A stretch of DNA of 46,242 nt. Source: Halobacteriovoraceae bacterium. GTDB lineage: Bacteria > Bdellovibrionota > Bacteriovoracia > Bacteriovoracales > Bacteriovoracaceae. This document shows positions 1 to 8,197 of the stretch, piece after piece. The notes under the pieces are model-generated. The model did no database searches and was not told where the DNA came from. It was given only the letters and a program-made list of their open reading frames with translations. Both the position numbers and the translations under genes were made by a program. The stretch covers positions 1-46,242 of the forward strand of contig JABGVH010000044.1 of assembly GCA_018646195.1 (NCBI GenBank), given 5' to 3'. How positions within the stretch are numbered: the first letter of the stretch is position 1; each line of letters begins with the position of its first letter.

Positions 1-746
1 AACTGCTGTAGGTAATCGAGCGCCTTCTTATCTTCTTTTTTAAGAGAATAAATACAGGCTAAGTTGTAACAGGCTTCAGGGGTTTTCCCTTGGCATTTTT
101 TTTCCAAAAAACTCAGCCCTGGTTTAGAGAAAGTTTCTTTCTTAGAATAGATCCCATAAAGTACGCAACCATGCATAGAGGCGATCTGACTAAAATCATC
201 TTTATGGGTCGGCAGGAGATGCAAATCACATGCTTTCTTGTAATATTTCACAGCAATTTCTTTGTCTTGACTATAGAGCGACCCAAGTATCGAACAACCA
301 ACAGGGTCTTGAAGTTCACATGAACGACTATAATAGAGTTCCCATTCATTTCTTTTTGCAAAAGGAGCGTAGACTGTGCAGCCAAAAGAAAAATCGAGAT
401 CACAAGCATTCAAATAGGCAACCTTTGCATCTTCAATTTTTTTGATTCTCTCGAACGCCAGCCCTAAATAAAAACAAGCCACTCCTAGTTTATTATAGCA
501 AGCCGCTTCAAAAAACTGAGTCGACTCTGCGTAGTTTTTCTTATCAAAGTTTTCTCTTCCTAGTTTTAAACATTGGGCAGTATTGCCGTCCAAACAGCTT
601 TGGGCCAGGCGTTGGTATTTTTGATAACGGCTAAATCCAACCAGGCCACCAATGATCACGAGTAGCAGTCCCAGAACGAGTAAGAAATATTTCATTCCTT
701 GTCGTTCCTTATTTTCTTCATTTGGAGTTGGATTTTCTTCAATCAT
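1..746 (-). CDS. Membrane-anchored Sel1-like (cysteine-rich repeat) protein, C-terminus cut by window edge
   Basis: Read on the minus strand, an ATG at 744-746 opens a frame that stays open for 248 codons to the window edge, so the C-terminus is missing. Residues 1-17 are polar and cytoplasmic-looking; residues about 19-37 are one hydrophobic membrane helix (FLLVLGLLLVIIGG). The rest is a chain of short helical repeats with regularly spaced cysteine pairs (AACYNKLGVACFYLG, NACDLDFSFGC, KACDL, KCQGKTPEACYNLA). This is the look of Sel1-like repeats of the Helicobacter cysteine-rich (Hcp) kind, which usually bind proteins or peptides in the periplasm. It begins 8 bp after the small gene at 755-994 and probably shares its transcript. 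Function unknown; a scaffold or adaptor role is a family-level guess. Confidence 0.75.
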   Translation of the reverse strand, partial: MIEENPTPNEENKERQGMKYFLLVLGLLLVIIGGLVGFSRYQKYQRLAQSCLDGNTAQCLKLGRENFDKKNYAESTQFFEAACYNKLGVACFYLGLAFERIKKIEDAKVAYLNACDLDFSFGCTVYAPFAKRNEWELYYSRSCELQDPVGCSILGSLYSQDKEIAVKYYKKACDLHLLPTHKDDFSQIASMHGCVLYGIYSKKETFSKPGLSFLEKKCQGKTPEACYNLACIYSLKKEDKKALDYLQQ

Positions 747-754
747 CGCGATAC

Positions 755-994
755 CTAAACCTCTCTTAAATTGAAAGTTCGGAAACCGCTTTCAAGCATG
801 TAATCTTCTTTCGGTTCAACTGTATTAATTATCCCAAGTTTAGACTTAACTCTCTCGTAGGAATCGTGAGAATCTATCAATATGTCTCCTATTAGGCGAA
901 ATTGAACCCCAGTTTTTGTTGGCTCAACGGATAGCAGATTTTCAGTATTCAAAAGTACTTTACCGTCTTTTGAGGAGTTAATTTCCAGCAACAT
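755..994 (-). CDS. Small FlbD-like protein
   Basis: A protein of about 79 aa. From the ATG at 992-994 it begins MLLEI, preceded at 9 nt by GGAG, which I prefer. An in-frame TTG at 1013-1015 (86 aa) with a weaker GGA is the alternative. The pattern of short strands (GKVLLNTENLLSVEPT, then GVQFRLIGDILIDSHDSYE) resembles the small FlbD flagellar proteins, which carry a hydrophobic strand, an Asn-containing turn, a variable loop and a closing 'V.ES..E' strand. No other flagellar gene is nearby, so the similarity may be only to the fold. It lies between the PilZ gene upstream and the Sel1-like gene downstream, all on the minus strand, and may be co-transcribed with both. Function unknown. Confidence 0.55.
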   Translation of the reverse strand: MLLEINSSKDGKVLLNTENLLSVEPTKTGVQFRLIGDILIDSHDSYERVKSKLGIINTVEPKEDYMLESGFRTFNLREV

Positions 995-1063
995 AATATC
1001 AGGCTCCAAGCTCAATTTATTCCGTTATTCAATGGTAAGGGACCCAGAAGCGGAAAACAATAG

Positions 1064-1861
1064 TTAATCTTGATCAAGATTTTTTTGAAGTTCATTAACC
1101 ACCGCAAGAGGCAATAAACCATCGAAGACCACCCCTACACGAAAATTTTTGCGATAACGCCCATTCTCAAAATAATCATATGGATTAACATAATAAATTT
1201 TTCCGGTAATAGATTTCTTAGACTTAATTCCGAATAGGTCTTCAAGTGTGACCTGATCTCCAATAAAAAAATATTTTGCTTGAACTTGGGGAACGTGAAT
1301 TGCCAGCCCACCCATTGAAAGATCAATTAAAGGGAAGCTTAATTTTTTGACTCCCCCAATTTTTCCAACTTTTTTCATTAAGGTAACCTTAAAGGTACTA
1401 TCAAAACAATTGAAATGAGCCCGATCGTTAACCCGATAGTCATGTAATCGAAGCTGCTTAGGAATACCTAGAAGAATTCGATCTTGGCTGAATTTAACAT
1501 TCTCTTGTTTAAAAAGAATACTTCTCTCTTCGCCATGGATATAAAAAGTCGACTCTCCCTTGAAATCCATAAAACATTCGTCTTCAAAAGGGGCCAATAA
1601 AAAATAGTCCTTAGCTACGTCGATACTTAGGATATAAGTTTTACGAATAACCCTTTTCTCTCCAGTTTTCTGCCATACCATAACGGGGACTTTATCGCTG
1701 TGAAGACGAATCAATATATCGTAAATTTCGTGCTCTTTTTTCTCGACCCTGAATGCCTTCATACAATGTCTCCAATGCTCCATTGTACTGATCGGCTTTA
1801 AAGGCTCAAATTTCAAGGGATTATCTCCCCCCATATAAACGGAAGTAGCTGAAATTCGCAA
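1064..1861 (-). CDS. PilZ domain protein (putative c-di-GMP receptor)
   Basis: 265 aa with two parts. The N-terminal ~135 residues form a beta-rich region resembling a YcgR-N/PilZN domain. The C-terminal half has both PilZ signatures: RxxxR at residues 143-147 (RVNDR) and DxSxxG at 180-185 (DLSMGG). These bind cyclic di-GMP in the PilZ family, so both key motifs are intact. The reported start is TTG (1859-1861), with AAAGG about 10 nt upstream and 15 nt after the aldehyde dehydrogenase stop. An ATG at 1832-1834 is possible but lacks a ribosome site. Likely role: an effector that senses c-di-GMP and acts on motility, adhesion or secretion; the target cannot be read from the context. A second PilZ gene lies at 16291-16935. 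Confidence 0.8.
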   Translation of the reverse strand: MRISATSVYMGGDNPLKFEPLKPISTMEHWRHCMKAFRVEKKEHEIYDILIRLHSDKVPVMVWQKTGEKRVIRKTYILSIDVAKDYFLLAPFEDECFMDFKGESTFYIHGEERSILFKQENVKFSQDRILLGIPKQLRLHDYRVNDRAHFNCFDSTFKVTLMKKVGKIGGVKKLSFPLIDLSMGGLAIHVPQVQAKYFFIGDQVTLEDLFGIKSKKSITGKIYYVNPYDYFENGRYRKNFRVGVVFDGLLPLAVVNELQKNLDQD

Positions 1862-1876
1862 TATATATGGGCCTTT

Positions 1877-3829
1877 TTAGGGTGTCGGGACCTTTTTCTT
1901 CTTAGCTGCCTTGTCGCTATAGGACTCCAATTTCATGCCTATTAACGCAAATTTTATAAAATTTAGAATTCCTGGACTAAAAAGGGCCTCCATCATCTTA
2001 TCAAAACCGCTGTATTTCTTCTGGGTGTAGGGGTACCAATTAACTTCGCACTTTTCTGAATGCCCATCGATTAAAATTGATTTCTGATTACAAAATCCGT
2101 GCAATCCAGCCGCGCCTTTGTAACGCCCAATTCCTGAATTTTTGACTCCACCAAAAGGTAGCGCTGGATTCCCCTCGGTCAGCATCACATTATTTATTGA
2201 AACATTGCCTGTAATCAAAGAGCGGGCAACCCTATCACATCGTTTAAGGTCTTTAGACCAAACACTAGCGCTTAATCCAAATTGACTACGGTTACATCGA
2301 TCCACCACCTCTCGCTCACTAATAAAACTAATGAGTGGGATAATAGGACCGAAGGTCTCGTCACGGTAAATTTTCATTTCTTCAGTAATATTATCTAAAA
2401 CCAAGGGGGGAATCGCCGCTGATTTTCGATCCCAGGAATCCCCGTGAAGTAAATTGGCACCTTTTGCCAGAGCATCTTCTAGGTGATCTGCGACGATTTT
2501 GATTTGCATAGGAGAAGTCATATGGCCTATTTCGACAGCCCCATTATCGCAATTACTTTGTCTAATTTTTTTAACTTCCTTCAACAACATTTTTTTGAAT
2601 TCTAAAAAAATACTCTCTTGAATAAAAACTTGCTCTACGCTTGTGCATGATTGCCCACTATTAGTAAGAGCTCCCCATAAGCAACCTCTAACTGCCCTTT
2701 CCAGTGAAGCGTCTTCAAAAACAATTGCAGGGTCCTTGCCACCGAGTTCAAGCTCAACTGGAATTAGCTGTTTTGCAGCCTGGGTCATAATTTTCTTCCC
2801 AGTAGCAACGCTTCCTGTGAAAAATATTTTTTCGGGACGGAGGTCGATTAGTTCAGCCCCTACCTTCCCATCTCCGTAGCAAACCTGAACCCATTCTTTT
2901 TCAAAGCCACAGGCAGTAAAAATTTCTTCCAATAACCCTTCCAACGGAGTAATTTCAGAAGGCTTATAGACAACCGTATTACCTGTCACGAAGGCCGAAG
3001 TTATCGGAACGATCGCCTGATAAAATGGATAGTTCCAAGGTGATATAATCAATACTGTCCCCAGTGGTTCATAATATATTCGCGACTTCTTCCCTAATAG
3101 GGCCACTGGAGTATGTACTTTTTCATCTTTCAATATTCTTTCCGAGAATTTTTCTAAAAATGCCAGATGATCAAGCACTCCAAATATTTCAGAAACAAGA
3201 ATATCCGTTTTAGTTTTCTGAGCTTCTTTTTGAATTAGGTCGGTAATTTTTTCTCGATTCCTTAAAATGTATCGCCGCAAATTTTTAATGTAATGCAATC
3301 GCCTTTTTACCGTTAACTCTCTCACTGCGGGCTGAGATAAGACTGCTCGACTCATGACGGCTTCAGAAGAGTCTCCCATTTGACCTTGAAGTCTAAACTG
3401 GTCAGTTTTTTCAAACATTTCATCCTCCTCGGGATAAGACGCGATCTGGGAATCCCAACCTATTACGGAATGTATATTTTTAGCCTTTTCGTTAGCTGTT
3501 TCAAGATTAGAATAGTAGAGCGTAAAAATTATTCCCTTAAGCCCAATATCTAGCTGGCGAAAAAGGGCGGCAAGTGATCCTTCTCCCCTAGGTTTTTGGG
3601 CAATCTTCAATAAAATACGAATTGCCAAAGAGGGAAGCCAAGAAAAGATACTTAACAAGAGCTCAATACCCTCGAGGTCATCTTGATTCATATACTTGCA
3701 GATTCGATCGACATGTAATTCGAATCCCGTCTTTGAAAAAGCTGGAAGCTCCGAGTCCCCAGGAAGAATTATGTCACCTAGTTTTTTGAGACCTGATAAT
3801 TGTCTATCGTTTAAATATTTTGTTGCCAT
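1877..3829 (-). CDS. Aldehyde dehydrogenase with fused alcohol-oxidase-type N-terminal domain
   Basis: 650 aa, about 200 longer than a usual ALDH. Residues ~150-600 are a complete NAD(P)-dependent aldehyde dehydrogenase: IISPWNYPF at 261-269, the cofactor loop FTGSVATGKK near 337-346, general base Glu361 in ELGGK, and catalytic Cys395 in NSGQSCTS. Residues 1-~125 are a separate helical domain (ILPGDSELP, LAALFRQLD, NIHSVIGWD) that resembles the N-terminal domain of long-chain fatty alcohol oxidases and the gluconate 2-dehydrogenase subunit 3 fold. The gene starts 1 bp after the GMC oxidoreductase stop, so the two are translationally coupled. Inferred pathway: the GMC enzyme oxidises an alcohol to an aldehyde and this enzyme oxidises that to the acid. 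Substrate unknown; long-chain is a guess from the N-domain. The last ~40 residues contain an amphipathic stretch (GILNFIKFALIGMKL) that could touch membrane. Confidence 0.88.
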   Translation of the reverse strand: MATKYLNDRQLSGLKKLGDIILPGDSELPAFSKTGFELHVDRICKYMNQDDLEGIELLLSIFSWLPSLAIRILLKIAQKPRGEGSLAALFRQLDIGLKGIIFTLYYSNLETANEKAKNIHSVIGWDSQIASYPEEDEMFEKTDQFRLQGQMGDSSEAVMSRAVLSQPAVRELTVKRRLHYIKNLRRYILRNREKITDLIQKEAQKTKTDILVSEIFGVLDHLAFLEKFSERILKDEKVHTPVALLGKKSRIYYEPLGTVLIISPWNYPFYQAIVPITSAFVTGNTVVYKPSEITPLEGLLEEIFTACGFEKEWVQVCYGDGKVGAELIDLRPEKIFFTGSVATGKKIMTQAAKQLIPVELELGGKDPAIVFEDASLERAVRGCLWGALTNSGQSCTSVEQVFIQESIFLEFKKMLLKEVKKIRQSNCDNGAVEIGHMTSPMQIKIVADHLEDALAKGANLLHGDSWDRKSAAIPPLVLDNITEEMKIYRDETFGPIIPLISFISEREVVDRCNRSQFGLSASVWSKDLKRCDRVARSLITGNVSINNVMLTEGNPALPFGGVKNSGIGRYKGAAGLHGFCNQKSILIDGHSEKCEVNWYPYTQKKYSGFDKMMEALFSPGILNFIKFALIGMKLESYSDKAAKKKKVPTP

Positions 3830-3830
3830 T

Positions 3831-5237
3831 TTAGCCTCTTAAAATCTCTTGTGCCGCTTTTATACTAAGGGCCATGATAGTCAGACTTGGATTGATACCT
3901 GGTGCATTTGGAAAAATACTTGAATCCGCTACAAATATATTTCTTTGACAGTGAATTTGAAATTCAGGATTAACCACACTCGTTTCACTATTTTCACCTA
4001 TGCCTAAACCACCCATCAAATGCAGCCCTATAGGTAATCGGCCTTCAAAGACCTCTTCCGCTCCTTGGGAAGAAAAAATATTTTGAATTGCCTCTACCCC
4101 TGCCGCTTTTCTTTTTCGATCTTCATCATTGAGTTTTTTATCAATCCTAACTTTACCTTTTTTATCAAGACTAATTATTCCAGGATTGGTGTCGCGTATA
4201 GCGACTTCAATACAGGCCATTTGCGAAAGCCGTTTCATAAAGCGCATATGTTCACTACCGAATCCCTGCAATAACATAGATATTGCAACAGGAGGACCAA
4301 AAACGTTTTCGAGCTTAAATCCCTTTTTTCGAAAATTTGGATCTGCCGATTTAAGAGATTGGAACGGTCCCTTATGGGCCGAAATTTCGCGGTTAAAAAG
4401 TGCTAGTACCATAAACTGGGGGTGGGTAAAAAAATTACGCCCTAAAGCAGGAAGCTTTTTCTTAAATCCTGAACTTAGTAAGAGTTTCGTATTGCCTATT
4501 GCTCCTGCTGCTAAGATTAATTTTCTGGCCTTAAAAGTTTCCCGGTATTTTTTTAAATAAAGACCGTGTATTTTGACTTCTTCCCCATTATTTTCAATCT
4601 TGCCCACTTCAAAAAGCGATTTTATATGCAGCCCTTTTCCTAAGGCGGCTTTTAAAGTGGTGATTAGCATTGATTGCTTACTATCGGCGCGACAACCAGA
4701 GAGACACTCGATGCAATCATTCCCCTCCTCAAATCTGCAATTCTTTTGGGCACGGGTCAGAGGGGCATATTGGTAACCGTTTGCCTTAAAGCCTTCAGCA
4801 AAAATTTTACCATTTTCGTTTCTATACTTTTCCGGAATAGTTTCTATATTGAGTTCGGCCTCTGCGGCTGCATAATACTTATCTAGCTTCCCTGACTCGA
4901 AAAAAGACACTCCACTCTGGGATTTCCAGGATGAAAGTGCATCGTCATCAAAACGATCCAATAAGGCCTGATTTACAATCGAGCCGCCGCCAACTACTTT
5001 CGGTCGCAATAAGGCGATATTGGCATCGGTATTAAATTCAATACCACCGCCCCAATAAAGTTTTGAATTGGCATCAATTTCTTTTTGCGGGAAATTACTG
5101 CGAGAGAAAAATTCTCCTGCTTCAAGTAGAAGGACCTCCATACCTGATTTTACTAACTCTAGCGCCAAGAATGATCCTGAAACTCCTGAACCGATTACGA
5201 CTGCGTCATAGACTTTGGATTGCTTGATATTTGCCAT
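3831..5237 (-). CDS. GMC family FAD-dependent oxidoreductase
   Basis: 468 aa from the ATG at 5235-5237; a TTG 24 nt further upstream would give 476 aa, and neither has a good ribosome site. The N-terminal FAD-binding Rossmann motif is VIGSGVSGS, followed by the adenine-binding Glu in LLLEAG. The C-terminus has the GMC C-domain signature (HLMGG, then NIFVADSSIFPNAPGINPS). A mid-protein cysteine cluster (NDCIECLSGC) is shared with the cholesterol-oxidase-like and alcohol-oxidase branches. The protein lacks the ~150-residue helical N-domain of fatty alcohol oxidases; that domain sits instead on the downstream aldehyde dehydrogenase. Likely reaction: oxidation of an alcohol to an aldehyde using FAD. 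No signal peptide, so cytoplasmic. It is the first gene of a two-gene operon. Confidence 0.85.
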   Translation of the reverse strand: MANIKQSKVYDAVVIGSGVSGSFLALELVKSGMEVLLLEAGEFFSRSNFPQKEIDANSKLYWGGGIEFNTDANIALLRPKVVGGGSIVNQALLDRFDDDALSSWKSQSGVSFFESGKLDKYYAAAEAELNIETIPEKYRNENGKIFAEGFKANGYQYAPLTRAQKNCRFEEGNDCIECLSGCRADSKQSMLITTLKAALGKGLHIKSLFEVGKIENNGEEVKIHGLYLKKYRETFKARKLILAAGAIGNTKLLLSSGFKKKLPALGRNFFTHPQFMVLALFNREISAHKGPFQSLKSADPNFRKKGFKLENVFGPPVAISMLLQGFGSEHMRFMKRLSQMACIEVAIRDTNPGIISLDKKGKVRIDKKLNDEDRKRKAAGVEAIQNIFSSQGAEEVFEGRLPIGLHLMGGLGIGENSETSVVNPEFQIHCQRNIFVADSSIFPNAPGINPSLTIMALSIKAAQEILRG

Positions 5238-5409
5238 GGCTAGAGTATAGCGCTCATGCAAAATAAGTCATTAACGCGCCTTGGAGGAGCGGTTAACTTT
5301 AAGTAAACTATTAGACATTTTTTAATTTATATTAAATTTACTTTCCTAGTGCTCCCTTTTAAATTGGGTTCAACCGCGAGAATGACTTTCGCAACTACCT
5401 GGAGGATCT

Positions 5410-7188
5410 ATGAAAACCTATCTGCAAAAATTTTTATCACTATTAATGATTTTAAACTTCCTATGCGCTACTGCCATTGCTGATAGCGTGGTTACTGGCG
5501 CTGGCAACAGCTATGACACGGGGGATGGGAAAGAATACGGTGTTTCTTCCGGCTACAACACAAGTGGAACCAAAAAAAGCATACAAGAACGTTCAAAGGC
5601 TCGAGTTAAGACTTTAAAGAAGGCCCGTAAGGAGCTTAAGAAAGATTTGCGAAAGGCAAAGGGAAAAGAAGCAAAGAATCTTGTTAAAGAGAAACTTAAG
5701 AAGGTTGCCTTAGAAATTGGGAAAAATTTAGAGGAATCCGAATTTGAAGATGACCTCTATGAACATCCTGCAAAACCTCAACGAAATCCAGAAAGAGATA
5801 ATTGGAAGCGAAAAAAGAGAATCGCCAGGAAGGCGGCAAAGGAAAAATTACAAAAAGAAATTGAAGAACGACGCCAAGGAGAGACTCAGTCCTCAACCGA
5901 CTTAAGAAACTTGGGGACAATTGATATGGATGAGATCTCCTCCACTAATAGAGACGTAATCGATGGAATGAGTGATGTTTCAAGTAATCAGAGAGATTTT
6001 GACCATGCTGGATGTATAGAAAATAGCGAAGAACCTACCGAGATTTGCGTAGAACTTCGTTCACAAATAGTTGAAGCTGAACTTTCTCTTCAACAAAGCG
6101 AAAGTCGTTTCCATAGTCTAACCAGGAAGCTCCCCGCCATTCTCCTCGCATCGGGAGGGATTTATCTAGTAGGCCGAGGACTCGGAAAACTTCAAAAGCT
6201 ATTTAAGCGCTATCTTAACAGACAGAGAGATTACCAGAATTGCTACGAAAATTGTGAAGAGATGGGCTTAAGTGTTGAAGAATCTTGGGAAGAAGTAGAA
6301 GCCGAGCAATTGATCCAACAAAGTAGCATCACAGAAATTCAAAACGATTGGAAAAAGGCAGAGCTGGAGGGCCAAGAAGTAACGGCAAAGCTAGTAGTTC
6401 CCAACTATCTATCTGAAAAAATTTCAGTACCCTTTTCAAACAGCGATGTGATTCCTCTTATCTTTGGAATTGAGTCACAGTTTGAATACTCTGCTTTTTC
6501 TAAATTAGAAGTTCTTGTCAACGGCGAGAAAGTACCAACTTCCTTCTATTCAGAAGAAGGAGTTATCATTGGCCACTACTCAGGATATAGCGATAAAGAA
6601 AAGTTCATTGGAAAAGTCATCTTAACATCTATCGATGGAAGTATTTTTCAGACTAGCTTTAAAGGTCATATCAATTTGAAAAAACCTGTTGTAACAATAG
6701 AGAAAAAGTCAGGTAGCCTACTACGGAAAGCCAAGTTCCTAGTAGAGGTAAAGGGCGACTTTAACAAAATCTCCATCTCTGGGATTAATGTTAAGGAAAA
6801 AGAACTGGCCTTTGATTCAATACAAAATTACCAGAAGTTAAAAGTTAAGACGCTTAGTCGAGGTGATGCCACTATAAAAGTCAATGCCACGCTAACCACC
6901 AAAGTCGCAAACTCTGGTCCTCTGTTTGATGGTCCCTTATTTGAAACTACCGAAGAGGGTTATATAAACCACCCTCTAGAAGATTTTTTTCCTGCTCTAG
7001 ATTTTTTTAGAACAACTCCTAAAAGCAATAATGGCTATTGCTGTAATGGAATGACTAAAAAAGGGAAATGTTCCGGCTGCTCAAAGAGCTACACAACGAA
7101 AAAGGGTTGTAAGTTTTTAAATAAGCATAGAGGAAAAAAGTTTAAATTCCATTTCAATACAAGAACACTAAAGTGTGAAGCACTATAG
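5410..7188 (+). CDS. Secreted orphan protein with basic helical region and Cys-rich C-terminus
   Basis: 592 aa with a strong ribosome site (GGAGGA, 5 nt before the ATG) and a clear signal peptide (residues 1-25, ending ATAIADS). Residues ~55-165 are extremely rich in Lys, Arg and Glu and look like long charged helices (coiled coil or nucleic-acid/polyanion binding). Residues ~235-255 are a hydrophobic stretch (LPAILLASGGIYLVGRG), possibly a membrane or buried helix. Residues ~340-500 look beta-rich and Ig-like. The last ~50 residues contain seven cysteines (YCCNG, KCSGCS, KGCKF, KCEAL) in a basic background, likely a disulfide-bonded module. I recognise no family. It is transcribed alone, divergent from the GMC gene, with a hairpin terminator behind it. 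Confidence 0.8.
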   Translation: MKTYLQKFLSLLMILNFLCATAIADSVVTGAGNSYDTGDGKEYGVSSGYNTSGTKKSIQERSKARVKTLKKARKELKKDLRKAKGKEAKNLVKEKLKKVALEIGKNLEESEFEDDLYEHPAKPQRNPERDNWKRKKRIARKAAKEKLQKEIEERRQGETQSSTDLRNLGTIDMDEISSTNRDVIDGMSDVSSNQRDFDHAGCIENSEEPTEICVELRSQIVEAELSLQQSESRFHSLTRKLPAILLASGGIYLVGRGLGKLQKLFKRYLNRQRDYQNCYENCEEMGLSVEESWEEVEAEQLIQQSSITEIQNDWKKAELEGQEVTAKLVVPNYLSEKISVPFSNSDVIPLIFGIESQFEYSAFSKLEVLVNGEKVPTSFYSEEGVIIGHYSGYSDKEKFIGKVILTSIDGSIFQTSFKGHINLKKPVVTIEKKSGSLLRKAKFLVEVKGDFNKISISGINVKEKELAFDSIQNYQKLKVKTLSRGDATIKVNATLTTKVANSGPLFDGPLFETTEEGYINHPLEDFFPALDFFRTTPKSNNGYCCNGMTKKGKCSGCSKSYTTKKGCKFLNKHRGKKFKFHFNTRTLKCEAL

Positions 7189-7208
7189 CTAATTTAAAAG
7201 AGATTTAG

Positions 7209-7230
7209 GGGGCGCTAGAGATAGCGTCCC
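7209..7230. terminator. Hairpin between convergent genes
   Basis: A 9-bp stem GGGGCGCTA / TAGCGTCCC (one G-T wobble) closed by a GAGA tetraloop lies 20 nt after the secreted-protein stop and 10 nt before the stop of the opposing TIGR02147 gene. There is no clear T-run on either side, so it may stop transcription in both directions only inefficiently or act as a 3' stabiliser. Confidence 0.55.
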
Positions 7231-7240
7231 TTATCAAAAG

Positions 7241-8068
7241 CTATTGAGTCTCAGTCCAGCTAAAAAGATCGAAATTTACCTGAAAAACTTCTTCCACTTC
7301 AGAATCCGTCACTAGCTCTTTAGTTTTATTCAAAAATTCTAAAAAATGAGTATGTATTTCTTTTCGAATTTTCTCATTACTCCCGAATATGGCCGAGAAG
7401 TTATACGTTTTGCTATCTTTTAATTTTTTAATTCTATTTAACGAAAGTGTATTTAACTGGCTTCTCCAAGCATCAAATATTGGAGAATCTTGCGGGAGGT
7501 GTAGGTCTACTTCTTTATCGAGTATGCCATTCTCTGAAAATTCTATAATTCCCATGCTTTCTAATTTTTTTAAACTGGAAAGGACTTTTTCTCTGGGCAA
7601 GAATAAATTTTTCGAAATCAATTTGGGATTCACCTTAAATTCAGGGATCGAAAGGCACATATGAATTATTTGATTTAGTGGATCTAAAAAGTAATCTTCT
7701 CTATTCACTTTCCTCTCATTCATCTCGTTAACATCGATATGAGAAGACGTTTTTCTTTTATCTTTTTGAAATAGTTTTATTTTTTTTAATATTTCTTTCT
7801 TACGTTCTTCCAAACCACAACGGGAATACTCTAATAACATCACAAGGAATTTTTTCTCATCGCTATCTAAGTTGAGATACTGGCAGGCCATATACAACTG
7901 ATCTTGGTTCAAGTCCCGGACACCTTTTATAACTTGCGAGAGGTAGGCCTTTTGAATCCTGCAGGAAGAGGCCATATTCTGAAAATTAACCGAAGAATCG
8001 ATTTTTTTTCGATTCTCAACTAGTTTTTTGAGAATTTGCCTATAGTCTAACTCGTTGTAAATATTCAA
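7241..8068 (-). CDS. TIGR02147-family regulator (helix-turn-helix)
   Basis: 275 aa. The start is a TTG (8066-8068) with GGAG 6 nt upstream; an ATG just upstream runs into a stop after four codons, so the TTG is well supported. The N-terminal 80 residues (NELDYRQILKKLVE, then ASSCRIQKAYLSQVIKG) form a Cro/XRE-like helix-turn-helix, and the C-terminal half (LFLPREKVLSSLKKLESMGIIE) looks like a winged helix. This arrangement and length match the TIGR02147 family, common in Fibrobacter, Bdellovibrio and Bacteriovorax, whose members often lie beside secreted-protein genes. Here it is divergent from the secreted protein at 8198, so regulation of that gene is a reasonable inference. Ligand and operator are unknown. 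Confidence 0.85.
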   Translation of the reverse strand: MNIYNELDYRQILKKLVENRKKIDSSVNFQNMASSCRIQKAYLSQVIKGVRDLNQDQLYMACQYLNLDSDEKKFLVMLLEYSRCGLEERKKEILKKIKLFQKDKRKTSSHIDVNEMNERKVNREDYFLDPLNQIIHMCLSIPEFKVNPKLISKNLFLPREKVLSSLKKLESMGIIEFSENGILDKEVDLHLPQDSPIFDAWRSQLNTLSLNRIKKLKDSKTYNFSAIFGSNEKIRKEIHTHFLEFLNKTKELVTDSEVEEVFQVNFDLFSWTETQ

Positions 8069-8118
8069 TATTTCTCCATATGTTAACTATTTATATACCA
8101 TTTGTCCTCGATTAATAA

Positions 8119-8131
8119 ATATTAAATTTAC
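8119..8131 (+). promoter_or_regulatory. 13-bp AT-rich element shared with the region upstream of 5410
   Basis: The sequence ATATTAAATTTAC occurs here, ending 66 nt before the ATG of the secreted protein at 8198, and again at 5329-5341, ending 68 nt before the ATG of the secreted protein at 5410. In both places a CCTA follows within a few bases. It could be part of a promoter or an operator for the adjacent TIGR02147 regulator. It is AT-rich, so chance remains possible. Confidence 0.25.
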
Positions 8132-8197
8132 CCCCTATCCTTTTTTTCATAGTCTTGAGGACATGCAACGGAACTGATAGAAGTTTCTGGGGGAATC

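Noticed and set aside
90-445. Two plus-strand ORFs at the left edge
   Set aside because: They are shadows of the minus-strand Sel1-like repeat gene, which has coherent repeats, an anchor helix and a proper start at 746.
1072-1081. Palindrome CTTGATCAAG resembling an FNR site
   Set aside because: It lies inside the 3' end of the PilZ coding sequence (encoding part of the LDQD tail) and has no N4 spacer between half sites.
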